This document shows positions 1 to 8,235 of a DNA stretch of 64,000 nucleotides, in pieces. Under the pieces are notes generated by a model. It did not search any database. It was not told the DNA's origin and saw only the letters and a list, made by a program, of their open reading frames with translations. Origin of the DNA: G965267605 sp965267605 (GTDB lineage: Bacteria; Bacteroidota; Bacteroidia; Flavobacteriales_E; Vicingaceae); contig OZ254088.1 in the NCBI GenBank assembly GCA_965267605.1, forward strand, positions 3,162,001-3,226,000. Reading direction: 5' to 3'. Made by a program: the position numbers and the translations under genes. Within the stretch, counting starts at the first letter, position 1. Each line of letters opens with the position of its first letter.

Positions 1-58
1 TGCCGTTCCAATTGGAGCTATTCCAAAACGGTCTATTGGACTTAGACCCAAGAAATAA
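1..58 (+). CDS. Possible C-terminal end of an unidentified gene cut by the window edge
   Basis: The second plus-strand frame is open from the window edge and ends at a TAA at 56-58, giving a short basic tail that ends RPKK. A strong hairpin follows 12 bases later and could terminate transcripts from both sides. Only 18 codons are visible, so neither the protein nor the frame can be confirmed; the third frame is also open here and runs on to about position 130. Confidence 0.25.
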   Translation, partial: AVPIGAIPKRSIGLRPKK

Positions 59-64
59 AGACAA

Positions 65-94
65 TAAAAAAAGCCCGGGCATTGCCCGGGCTTT
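65..94 (-). terminator. Rho-independent terminator, probably bidirectional
   Basis: A perfect 11-bp inverted repeat (70-80 with 84-94, loop ATT, core GCCCGGGC) is followed on the minus strand by a T-run (complement of 65-70). It lies 22 bases past the stop of the minus-strand gene that ends at 116. The plus-strand side also has a T-rich tail (CTTTCCTTTT), so it may also end a gene coming from the left. Confidence 0.85.
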
Positions 95-115
95 CCTTTT
101 ATACTTTGCTGGAAA

Positions 116-1126
116 TTACTGCCAGTTGGTGTAAGCGTTCTCATACCTGTAAGAACTTCCCCACTTGGAATAGATAATGATTCCGTAGTAAAGGTTGTCT
201 TTATCGTAAGAGCTAGGTAGAGCAACTGTGAAAGTGTGCTCACCCATATCTCCAGGTGCTGGAGAAGGAAGCACTAGCTCACCCCATGTAGAAGTAGACA
301 TTGAGCCTCTCATCACCATGAAGTGTGCAGGGTTTCCACTTGATCCTGCGGGACCAGACTGTGGACCAACTGCCCCATCTTCGATTACATATGCAGCAAC
401 GTAAATGTCCTGCGAATGAGCGTTAAACGCCTTTACTTGCGCAGTTAGCGTAAGTTGATCGCCATCAATCTCTGCTTTGAAAATACCCGCTACATCCGGA
501 GATGTAGAAAGTGAAGCAGTAATGTCAGACTGCGCGTTTGCAGCACTTGTGCCTTTGTTGTTTCCGTTTACAACGAAGTTTGGCTGACCAGCACCGTTAG
601 ACCATCTGTCTTCCATGTCATCAGCAGTTGTCTTCGAACCAAGCTCCTGGTTTTTGAAGAATCCGCTTGAGAATGGCCCAGCGTAGTTAGACCATGCCAT
701 GATGTTGCCTTTGTTATTGTTCGCTAGATTCTTGAATCCAGCCCACCCCCAGTCACCGCAGTAGTAGCAGCTCTCACCGGTGTGCTTATACAAAATAGGA
801 ACCTGAACCTGAGTCGGCCATTCGCAGCTTCCGTCATCTGTGTGCGCATTCGCATTGTAGAAAATTGACGTTGGGTCAGTACATCCAAAGATCTCTCCTT
901 GTCCACAGCTTCCATCATCAAAATTCGCGTTTGCATCATAGTTGTATGCATTAGGGTCCGTACATCCAGGAACCTTTGCAATACAAGAACCATTGTCTTT
1001 TTCAGCATCCGGATCATAGTTCAATGCATTGGGATCCGTACACCCTTCTTTCTTCTTACAACCGGTTAGTGCGAGTAGTGTCATCGCAGAACCAAGTACG
1101 AAGAATCTTGTGATATTATTTTTCAT
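116..1126 (-). CDS. Omp28-like lipoprotein with three Cys-bounded repeats
   Basis: 336 residues. A lipoprotein signal peptide ends in the lipobox LTGC with Cys at residue 23, followed by KKK. Three repeats of about 21 residues follow (about 28-101), each starting CTDP and ending DxGSC with a conserved Tyr and Asp-rich spacing, a pattern common in Bacteroidota surface proteins and thought to bind calcium. The rest resembles the Omp28-related outer-membrane family: a CYYCGDWGW motif near residue 118, and a C-terminal beta-rich domain. CxxC makes a thioredoxin-like core possible. It has no T9SS sorting domain, so lipid anchoring is the expected localisation. It is monocistronic, with a -7 box 23 bases upstream and a terminator directly downstream. 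Function unknown; the Omp28 assignment is from remembered family features only. Confidence 0.8.
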   Translation of the reverse strand: MKNNITRFFVLGSAMTLLALTGCKKKEGCTDPNALNYDPDAEKDNGSCIAKVPGCTDPNAYNYDANANFDDGSCGQGEIFGCTDPTSIFYNANAHTDDGSCEWPTQVQVPILYKHTGESCYYCGDWGWAGFKNLANNNKGNIMAWSNYAGPFSSGFFKNQELGSKTTADDMEDRWSNGAGQPNFVVNGNNKGTSAANAQSDITASLSTSPDVAGIFKAEIDGDQLTLTAQVKAFNAHSQDIYVAAYVIEDGAVGPQSGPAGSSGNPAHFMVMRGSMSTSTWGELVLPSPAPGDMGEHTFTVALPSSYDKDNLYYGIIIYSKWGSSYRYENAYTNWQ

Positions 1127-1148
1127 TACGATGAGTTTTCCTTTCCAC

Positions 1149-1156
1149 CAAAGTTA
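1149..1156 (-). promoter_or_regulatory. Bacteroidota-type -7 box for the Omp28-like lipoprotein
   Basis: CAAAGTTA on the plus strand reads TAACTTTG on the minus strand, an exact match to the Bacteroidota -7 consensus TAnnTTTG. It sits 23 bases upstream of the ATG at 1126, implying a leader of about 15-20 bases. No clear -33 TTTG was seen at the usual distance. Confidence 0.5.
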
Positions 1157-1313
1157 AGCGAAGTTCTGCGTGTTTCCAGCATATACCCTGTAACATTCTT
1201 TGAATCCTATTTTGGAAATTTAACGCACACGCAATGATGTAGTTACGCTCTTCCTTGCAACTTTCTTTCAATTGTCCGTATAATAGATAACCCTTTTCAA
1301 CGGGTGATTCAAA

Positions 1314-2381
1314 GTGGGAAATCCTTATTTCGAAATACATCAAAAACTTAAGGGAGACACGTTAAGTCTTCTGTACCGTTCCGTATTCACAGACGATTTT
1401 ACGGATTCGTTGATAGAACTTGAAGAAATGAACCTCATGCAGGTTGAAGGCATGAAGAAGTCCAGAAGGAAGGTCTCTTTTCTAATGGCGGAAAGCTTTC
1501 AAAACATTGTACGCCATGGGTTGAAAGATGGCTCCTCAGTTCATGAGTATTTCCATCTGCGTCAGATCGATGGTCGCTTCCACATCAATTCCTGCAATGC
1601 CATATCCAATGCCTCTGTCCCTCAGTTACAGGAGAAATTGGAAATTGTCAATAAGAGCTCAAGGGAAGAATTGAAGGAAATGCACATCGAAATTCTTCGT
1701 ACAGGTGAACTTTCGGATAAGGGTGGTGCTGGTATTGGTCTGATTGAAATGGCTAGAAAATCAGGGAACAAACTTGATTTTAAATTCACGCCTGAGGGAG
1801 ACGACACATCACTTTTTGCTCTTGGGCTCAACCTTGATTCAGTCAACGAGCCGCCATCAGATAACTCAGGCCTGATGGAAAGTGAGCACATTCAGAAGAT
1901 CATGTATGACAATGGTTGGTTACTTGTATACAAAGGTGATTTCAGCCAGGACTCTATCATGCCAGTACTTAATGTGTTGGAGAAGAGTGTTCCAGCGGAT
2001 GATATGCGGAGCAAGAAAATGTTCCTGGTGGCGGTGGAATTGTTGCAAAACATCAACCGGCATGGGGTGGTTCACAATAACCAGAAAGAGGGAATTTTTG
2101 TGCTAGGGGAAGAAGGAGGCGAACTTATCATTAGTGCCAGTAATTACGTAACTGAAGAACATCAACAGACACTTACAGCGGCATTGGATAAGCTTACTAC
2201 ACTTAATGATGAGGAATTGAACAAATTGTACAAGGAAGCCATTCGCAGCAGCATTGGCTCAGAGATGAGTAGCACGGGTGTTGGCCTCATTGATGTTGCA
2301 CGGCTTACAGAGCGCAGAATCAGGTACAATTTTGAGGAAGATGAAGAACTAGTTTTCTTTACCTTGCACGTAAACATTTAA
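1314..2381 (+). CDS. SiaB-like kinase with two tandem kinase domains
   Basis: 355 residues, GTG start. It resembles the SiaB family (DUF6272), GHKL-like kinases that phosphorylate SiaC in the Pseudomonas SiaABCD switch. The family usually has one domain of about 180 residues; here two copies are fused (about 1-175 and 190-355). Each half has its own N-box-like motif (ESFQNIVRHG in the first, ELLQNINRHG in the second) and its own Gly-rich ATP-lid motif (GGAGIGLIEMAR and SSTGVGLIDVAR). No signal peptide or membrane segment is present, so it should be cytosolic. The stop is 4 bases before the SiaC-like gene, indicating one operon. Whether both halves bind ATP cannot be told from sequence alone. 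Without the GTG, the next start is an ATG about 41 codons in, which would remove part of the first domain. Confidence 0.8.
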   Translation: MGNPYFEIHQKLKGDTLSLLYRSVFTDDFTDSLIELEEMNLMQVEGMKKSRRKVSFLMAESFQNIVRHGLKDGSSVHEYFHLRQIDGRFHINSCNAISNASVPQLQEKLEIVNKSSREELKEMHIEILRTGELSDKGGAGIGLIEMARKSGNKLDFKFTPEGDDTSLFALGLNLDSVNEPPSDNSGLMESEHIQKIMYDNGWLLVYKGDFSQDSIMPVLNVLEKSVPADDMRSKKMFLVAVELLQNINRHGVVHNNQKEGIFVLGEEGGELIISASNYVTEEHQQTLTAALDKLTTLNDEELNKLYKEAIRSSIGSEMSSTGVGLIDVARLTERRIRYNFEEDEELVFFTLHVNI

Positions 2382-2385
2382 GCAG

Positions 2386-2742
2386 ATGTTGAAGATCGAA
2401 GCGACAGAAGGTAGTCCACTTGTGGAATTCAATAATGATGGTCAGTTGCACATATCAGGTCGTGCACTGCCTGAGGATGCTGTATCCTTTTTCGCTCCGT
2501 TGAAAGAATGGATCTCAACATATAGCTCTTCGCCTGCCGCCAGCACTGTGTTGGAAATGGATCTTGAATACTTTAACTCTTCCGCCTCCAGGCAGATCAT
2601 CGAGATTCTTATTCAGTTGGAGGAGATGAATGGAGAAGTGAAGGTCGTGTGGAAGTATGCAGAATCAGATGAATTGATGAAGTACCGCGGACAGGAACTC
2701 GAATCGTTCGTAGAGATCCCGTTTGACTTTATTGGCTACTAG
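2386..2742 (+). CDS. SiaC-like regulatory phosphoprotein (DUF1987)
   Basis: 118 residues, the typical size of SiaC/DUF1987 proteins. In Pseudomonas, SiaC is phosphorylated by SiaB and dephosphorylated by the PP2C-like SiaA, and its unphosphorylated form activates a diguanylate cyclase. The central segment LEYFNSSAS fits the region that carries the phosphorylation site; Ser65, Ser66 and Ser68 are candidates. It follows the kinase gene by 4 bases. Its stop codon shares the tetramer CTAG (2739-2742) with the stop of the convergent phosphatase gene, so the two 3' ends overlap by 4 bases. No diguanylate cyclase is visible in the window, so the output partner is unknown. Confidence 0.85.
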   Translation: MLKIEATEGSPLVEFNNDGQLHISGRALPEDAVSFFAPLKEWISTYSSSPAASTVLEMDLEYFNSSASRQIIEILIQLEEMNGEVKVVWKYAESDELMKYRGQELESFVEIPFDFIGY

Positions 2743-4781
2743 CAACGAAAGCCTATAAGCAACACATCATCTAGTTGCTCAAACTCTCCCATCCAGGATT
2801 TCATTCTGGAACCTACGGTTTCTGCCAGTGCGTGCATATCCTGATCATTATGGTCTATCAGAAGATTGCGTAGACCCTGTATCCCGAATTTTTTATTATC
2901 TCTTCCACCAAACTGATCTACAATACCATCAGTTGCCAGAAAGAACTTTCCTGATTTTGGTATATGCACATTCTCAAACCTCAACTTTGAGCGTTTCGTA
3001 TTGCTACGGTAAATACCTCCTACCGCCTTCATGCTGCCATTATATATCCTGAACTCCCCGTTATTGTCAACATGGTATAGGTCAGACTTGGCACCAGCAA
3101 ACACCACATCACTATCGTCTTTTGGAATCAGACATATCGACATTTCCATGCCATCCTGGGTGCTTCCTTTTTCAACCTGATGTAAAGCGTTATTTACTCC
3201 GCTATGCAATGCATCAAGAATGGAACTTGGATCCACCTCTCCACCATCAACAACAATTTCATTTAGCAGCCGATGTCCAATCAAACTCATTAATGCCCCC
3301 GGTATACCATGACCTGTACAATCTACGCATGCAAGGATGCGGCCTTCTTGCGCTTCATGATACCAGTAGAAATCACCACTCACTAGGTCTCTTGGGTACC
3401 AGACAAGACAAACTTCGCCCAGTGCTTTTTCTAGCGTTTGCTGTGTGGGGAGAATTGTCCCCTGAATCTCCTGGGCATACCTGATACTTGTCATCAGCTC
3501 TTCCCTTTGCGAATCGATAACTTCTTTCTGAGCGAGGATTCTCTCGTGCGTTTGGTTTCTAACTTTCAAACTCCTGAATAACCATATTGCAAAACCGATC
3601 AGTACCGCAAGTCCTACCAGAAGAACAATGTTCCTAAGGTTTCTGCTCCTTAGCTGAGCCTGTTGCATTTCTACGGAGTTGGTCAGAAATGCTTCCTCGT
3701 TAACTCTTTCAAGGCTATCCGCGATCATCTTCTTCTGGTATTCGTATTCCAGGTTCGACTGAACGATTGCCATATTTAATTCCTGATTTGCCAGGCTATC
3801 TGCGGTGGAGATATATCGCTTGTAATGATTCAGTGACTGCCCAGGGTTCCCAAGTTGTTCGTGAAGTTGATGAAGAAGCAAGTGTGCCGAGGCGAGGTCC
3901 TTAAGGAAGTTAGATTTACGTGCAATCGCTAAAGCGGAATCTGCGTAAAGCATGGCCAGTTTTGGCTCATCTTTGGCCAGATGAAGCTCGGCCATAGTAT
4001 GGTATATCCCACTGTGATAGCCAGAGTGCTCACCTTTCATACTGGCCAGCCCAGCGCGCAAATAGTACTCCGCACTATCCAAAGATCCTAGTCTAAGATG
4101 GGCGAGCCCTGCGGTTCTGTACACAGGTAAGTAGTTGAAGCTGGAGGCCGCGTATTGAAGGGTTTGAATAGACTTTCTAACTGCTTCCAGGGCTTTGTCG
4201 TATTCGTTATTGTGCAGGTAGATACTTGCAATGTTCTTGTAATTGTAAGCCAGACCTTCCTTGCTAAACCTTTCCATAAGCGCAACAGATTGGCCGAAGT
4301 ACTTCAACGCCAGATCCTGTTCTCCCTGATCAATGTAGAGGGTAGCCAACGTATTATAGATGTAAGCAATACCAATACTGTCGTGGTATTGCTCCAGAAT
4401 TTCCAAACATCGATGATTCCAGAATATGGCTTGTTTAACAAGCCCTTTCTTCTGTAGGGATTGCGCCAGGTAGAGGTGCATTTTCTCGAAGGAATGCCTG
4501 AATTCCATGTACTCGATATCTTCTGCGTGCTTCAGAAAATGAAGATCGAAGTAGGTCAACGCTTCTTGCGTAAAGTATATCGTAGTATCTGCATCATAGT
4601 GGTGTGTAGCGTAGGCGAATTGAGCGAAACACTCTGCTTTCTCTGAATCCGTTTGAGCTTGTCCCAACACGGTCCACAGCGAGTCAATCACTCTGGCTTG
4701 AGATTGCCCATATGCAATCACACTACACAGCATGAATGTGGCGAAGAAGATCAAAGTGATATGGACTTTACGATGGTTCAA
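2739..4781 (-). CDS. TPR sensor with transmembrane segment and intact SpoIIE-type phosphatase domain
   Basis: 680 residues. A signal peptide (about 1-25) precedes TPR-like helical repeats (about 50-340), a charged coiled-coil stretch, one membrane segment (about 386-405), a second coiled coil and a SpoIIE/PP2C domain (about 440-680). The metal-binding pattern is complete: SGDFYW (Asp470), DCTGHGIPGALMS (Asp487), DGIVDQFGG (Asp618) and a terminal DDVLLIG. The TPRs should therefore be periplasmic and the phosphatase cytosolic, where it would act on a phosphoprotein; the SiaC-like protein encoded convergently next door is the obvious candidate, by analogy with SiaA. Its start overlaps the stop of the preceding degenerate partner by 4 bases (ATGA), suggesting translational coupling and a shared complex. 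Confidence 0.85.
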   Translation of the reverse strand: MNHRKVHITLIFFATFMLCSVIAYGQSQARVIDSLWTVLGQAQTDSEKAECFAQFAYATHHYDADTTIYFTQEALTYFDLHFLKHAEDIEYMEFRHSFEKMHLYLAQSLQKKGLVKQAIFWNHRCLEILEQYHDSIGIAYIYNTLATLYIDQGEQDLALKYFGQSVALMERFSKEGLAYNYKNIASIYLHNNEYDKALEAVRKSIQTLQYAASSFNYLPVYRTAGLAHLRLGSLDSAEYYLRAGLASMKGEHSGYHSGIYHTMAELHLAKDEPKLAMLYADSALAIARKSNFLKDLASAHLLLHQLHEQLGNPGQSLNHYKRYISTADSLANQELNMAIVQSNLEYEYQKKMIADSLERVNEEAFLTNSVEMQQAQLRSRNLRNIVLLVGLAVLIGFAIWLFRSLKVRNQTHERILAQKEVIDSQREELMTSIRYAQEIQGTILPTQQTLEKALGEVCLVWYPRDLVSGDFYWYHEAQEGRILACVDCTGHGIPGALMSLIGHRLLNEIVVDGGEVDPSSILDALHSGVNNALHQVEKGSTQDGMEMSICLIPKDDSDVVFAGAKSDLYHVDNNGEFRIYNGSMKAVGGIYRSNTKRSKLRFENVHIPKSGKFFLATDGIVDQFGGRDNKKFGIQGLRNLLIDHNDQDMHALAETVGSRMKSWMGEFEQLDDVLLIGFRC

Positions 4782-6682
4782 ATTTGCAGTCCAATTATCA
4801 TGATATCCCGATCTACCAAGACCGCATCAAGTGTGTCTTTAAGCAAGGCCTCTTGTTCTTGTAAACTCCCCGGCACTTCAGATATCGTGTGAAGGAGTGG
4901 CAGCACTCCGCGTGAAGCCAGGTGAATAGTCGATCCCTTGGATAACGTATGCGTTACACTGAGCACATCCGTATTGTTGGGGTCGAGTAACTGATTCGTT
5001 CCGCTCGTTGTTGGAACAGAGAGATGTACACCATTACCAGCTGCCTCTATGCTCATAGACGCGTGATTGATATCTACCACTAATAGGTTTTCCCGGGAAA
5101 GGTTAAAATTCGTGATCTGGCTCTCCAGATCTTGTCTTACCTGTTCCCAAATCTTAAGTGCGGTACCGGCCCTGGCAGATTGGAAGGCTCTTTTGCCAAT
5201 GGTACTGGAAAGAACGCTCAACAGTGCACCAGGAACGCCCTCTGTTTGTGTATCCAGCAATAACACGATGGATCGATCACCTGAATGTTCGAACAGTGAA
5301 ATAACTCCACCAACTGTTTCCCTTGGTTGCCAAAGCACAAAAGCGTCATCAAAGTGGGCTTTCATCTCGTCTACTTTCGGAAGAATGGCATTTTGAATAC
5401 GTTGTGCGTAATTGATACTCTCCAGCGTGTTTTTCTGTAATTCGCGTGCTCGTTCCGATTGAGCTTTCAGAATGGTCTCGGCCCTTTTCTTGTAGCGAAT
5501 GCTGAGTAGGATACCTGCCGCTAACACAATGAGTACCCCGATACCAGCAAGCAAGGCGTAGAAAGCGATACTGTTTTCTCGCACTTTTTCTTGTTGTATG
5601 GCTAGCCGGTCCTGATAGATCTTCATTTGCTGAGCGTGGGCAATGCTATCGGCTGTGGTCTCCTCTGCAGCTTTCAACCTCATGTTTCGCTCCAGGGTCT
5701 CAGTTACGTTTCTCTGTTTGTCCACCTTTTCCGCATACTTCCTTGCCTGCTTCAGATAGATCAAGGCTTGTTGGTCATTGCCCAGGATCTCATATGCTTG
5801 TGAAACGTACTGGGAGGCATGTGTAATTCCTGCTAGGTGATTTGTTTGCTCGCTGATCTTATAGCTTTTCATGGCTGCTGCGAGTGCTGCCTGCGGATCT
5901 TCCCTGTCAAGCTGAATCTTCGCAAGCATCGTATAAGCATCCGACAACCTCACAGGTGACGTGCTCCCTTTAAGTGCTTCAATTGATTCGTTGATCAGCA
6001 CAAGGGCCGAGTCCAATTTTTTTGTGCGGTCATAGTACATGGCGAGCGCACGTTTTACTACACCCACTCCAAGTGCGTACTCGTGCTCCTCCGCCTTTTC
6101 AAGACTCAACTGCAGATAAGCACGAGCCTGCTTTAAATTGCCCTGTTTCATGTACAACAAGGCAAGGTTATGGTAGCTGGCAATGAGCGTTTCGTAGTGG
6201 TTGGTCTTTTCGAGAAGTTTTAACCCTTTTCTACAGTACTCAACTGCTTTTCCATGATTGCCCGTGCGGTCGTATATGTTAGCAAGGCCGTTGAACAGGT
6301 CTCCCATCATCAGGGTGTCTTTGTACTGCATTGCTAACATCAAACCTTGTTTGTACCGGTCAATTGCCAGATTCGATTGTCCAAGTCGGAAATGTGCTTT
6401 ACCCAGCCTACCATAAATGGCGCAATGCACAGTCTGGAATTTGGCCCTGTGAATGACTTCTGGATCTCTGCGAATACATCGTTCAATCCATCCATCACAC
6501 AATTTGTAATAGTACAATGCGGAGTCGATCTTACGGTCATTGTAATAGAGACCAATATCGTAGAGAGAATATGCTTTGGCAGTATCCATCTCCGCGTAGC
6601 GGTACTCATCGAGCAATTCGCCAATGCTATTCTTCTGTGCATCAGCGGGTAAGGTGCATGCCAGCATCGTGACGAACAACAC
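4778..6682 (-). CDS. TPR-transmembrane protein with degenerate SpoIIE domain (probable pseudophosphatase)
   Basis: 634 residues from a GTG. Architecture is as in the following gene: secretion signal, TPR repeats (about 50-330), coiled coil, one membrane segment (about 367-390), coiled coil, SpoIIE-like domain. The catalytic positions are replaced: SGDFYW has become VGGVISL, DCTGHG has become DTQTEG, and the late DG motif has become SRGVL, while the structural VPGALLS is kept. It is unlikely to dephosphorylate anything and more likely acts as a regulatory partner of the active enzyme translated from the overlapping frame. The GTG gives a signal peptide with no positive charge (LFVTMLACTLPADAQ). 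The frame is open back to 6736 and encodes two Arg in that stretch, but without a standard start codon, so the true start is uncertain. Confidence 0.8.
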   Translation of the reverse strand: MLFVTMLACTLPADAQKNSIGELLDEYRYAEMDTAKAYSLYDIGLYYNDRKIDSALYYYKLCDGWIERCIRRDPEVIHRAKFQTVHCAIYGRLGKAHFRLGQSNLAIDRYKQGLMLAMQYKDTLMMGDLFNGLANIYDRTGNHGKAVEYCRKGLKLLEKTNHYETLIASYHNLALLYMKQGNLKQARAYLQLSLEKAEEHEYALGVGVVKRALAMYYDRTKKLDSALVLINESIEALKGSTSPVRLSDAYTMLAKIQLDREDPQAALAAAMKSYKISEQTNHLAGITHASQYVSQAYEILGNDQQALIYLKQARKYAEKVDKQRNVTETLERNMRLKAAEETTADSIAHAQQMKIYQDRLAIQQEKVRENSIAFYALLAGIGVLIVLAAGILLSIRYKKRAETILKAQSERARELQKNTLESINYAQRIQNAILPKVDEMKAHFDDAFVLWQPRETVGGVISLFEHSGDRSIVLLLDTQTEGVPGALLSVLSSTIGKRAFQSARAGTALKIWEQVRQDLESQITNFNLSRENLLVVDINHASMSIEAAGNGVHLSVPTTSGTNQLLDPNNTDVLSVTHTLSKGSTIHLASRGVLPLLHTISEVPGSLQEQEALLKDTLDAVLVDRDIMIIGLQI

Positions 6683-6733
6683 GCCATAAACAGTATAGGA
6701 AGCCCTGTTTAGGATATTGCGGAGGTTAGTGAG

Positions 6734-7159
6734 TTACTGTTTGTTGATTTGTGCAGCTTTCAATTTAGCCCATTTCCGCTTATCGTAGTAGTAAAAATCA
6801 AAAGGCTTAGATCGATGGTATAGATAAGTGGCCATTTTGGTTGGTGAGCCTTCTGGGTTTTGTGCCAGCAGTTTCTCCGTATACATGGGCTTTGTAGAGA
6901 CTATGAGGGTGTCCTGATACATCCCGTTTTTGCCTTTCAGGATAAGCAAGGTGTCCTTAACAGAGTAGAAACCAGTAAGATCGTCCAATTTGAAGCGCAG
7001 TCTCCCAAGCTTTAGAAAACGAATTTGTTGCTGCTCGATCTTTCCATACGCCTTATACGTATGTACGTGCAAATACCAACCCCTCATGGGTTTTTGCGCA
7101 AAGGAAGAAGAATAAAGCAACAGTAGCAGTGCTGCTAACAGAATCGCCCGCATGTTCAA
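6734..7159 (-). CDS. Small secreted protein of unknown function
   Basis: 141 residues. A clear signal peptide (poly-Leu core ending SSSFAQ, about residues 1-22) is followed by a basic, Tyr- and Lys-rich beta-type domain with no Cys and no recognisable motif. A second ATG lies two codons in and is an equally good start. It lies 51 bases upstream of the degenerate phosphatase gene and 51 bases downstream of the bestrophin gene, all on the minus strand, so it may be co-transcribed with the phosphatase pair and be part of the same sensing system; this is inference from position only. Confidence 0.7.
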   Translation of the reverse strand: MNMRAILLAALLLLLYSSSFAQKPMRGWYLHVHTYKAYGKIEQQQIRFLKLGRLRFKLDDLTGFYSVKDTLLILKGKNGMYQDTLIVSTKPMYTEKLLAQNPEGSPTKMATYLYHRSKPFDFYYYDKRKWAKLKAAQINKQ

Positions 7160-7210
7160 ATCGTTTGTTCATGCTTGTTTACGGCTTATGTAACAAAGAG
7201 TTGCGTTTGG

Positions 7211-8161
7211 CTACCTGAAGAACGTAACCCCAAATTTGCCTGTTTCCATCTGCATAGGCTCTGGAATTTCCCCGGTCTCCAACATTTGGAGTAGATCGAT
7301 TTCAATGGCGCGCACAATGGTAGACATGGGCGTGTCCGCGGCCCTGCCTTCAAAAGGCTCTTCTGTAATGTTCCCAGCCTTATCCAGAATGGAGAATACA
7401 AAGCTGATCGCTACACTCATTGGAATGGTAGACCATCCCATGTCCTCTACCAATGCAAAGGGTAGGCAGATAATGAATAACCAGCAAAACAGGTTCGTAA
7501 AGAAATTATAGTAGTAAGGGAACACAGTATTCTTGATACGCTCTGCCTTTCCCTGGAGGTTGTAGAACTCTTTCAATGAATCTGAAAGTGAAATATGTCG
7601 GAAGTTCTCTATGATCTGATCATCAAAGGCCTGCTTGAGGTGTAAACCTTGAATATTGATCAACTGCGAAGGCTTGTTGGCCATCGTTAACAACTTCTTG
7701 TACTCTTCAGGATCCAGCCATTTTTCAATCTCTTCCCACGAATCTTCCTTACGTAGGTGAATTCTTAAAGCGGTTAACCACGCAATATGCCGATAGATCA
7801 TGGATTTCTTCCAGGCCTCAACTGCTGAAGGGTGAGGCACCTCGCCAGTGTCATTGATGCCGGCATAACTGTTTACCTGCATGCCAAAAGTCCGACTGTA
7901 ATTCACAATTCCACCCCAGATCTTTCGCGCTTCCCACCAACGATCATAGGCACTGTTGTTTCTGAAACCGAGGAAGATTGCCAATCCACCACCAACAACT
8001 GTTACTGGCACAACAGGAAGTGAAACATCTTCATATTCCAGAACATCATGTACGACATAAGCAGTAGCTGCTATCAAGGCAAAGGCAAGAATTCTACCCC
8101 AGTTGTAGGTAACAACCCCTAGTGCGGAGCGAAATGGATTTTTCGAGAACGAAACAAGCAT
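7211..8161 (-). CDS. Bestrophin-family ion channel
   Basis: 316 residues, close to the usual length of bacterial bestrophins (UPF0187/YneE). Early hydrophobic helices (about 22-90) are followed by the family-typical stretch AIFLGFRNNSAYDRWWEAR (about 82-100), which is the strongest evidence. A helical cytosolic region comes next, then two further hydrophobic segments (about 222-262) and a final region ending in an acidic-aromatic tail. Bacterial members form pentameric channels in the inner membrane; the KpBest-type homologues conduct cations while animal ones conduct chloride, and the selectivity here cannot be read from sequence. It is the first gene of the minus-strand run that continues into the phosphatase pair. 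Confidence 0.88.
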   Translation of the reverse strand: MLVSFSKNPFRSALGVVTYNWGRILAFALIAATAYVVHDVLEYEDVSLPVVPVTVVGGGLAIFLGFRNNSAYDRWWEARKIWGGIVNYSRTFGMQVNSYAGINDTGEVPHPSAVEAWKKSMIYRHIAWLTALRIHLRKEDSWEEIEKWLDPEEYKKLLTMANKPSQLINIQGLHLKQAFDDQIIENFRHISLSDSLKEFYNLQGKAERIKNTVFPYYYNFFTNLFCWLFIICLPFALVEDMGWSTIPMSVAISFVFSILDKAGNITEEPFEGRAADTPMSTIVRAIEIDLLQMLETGEIPEPMQMETGKFGVTFFR

Positions 8162-8235
8162 GGCTATCGAGAATTAGCAAATAAACATACATATCCAGAG
8201 AATGTTCATCAAGCGAATTAAATGTAACTTGCAGT

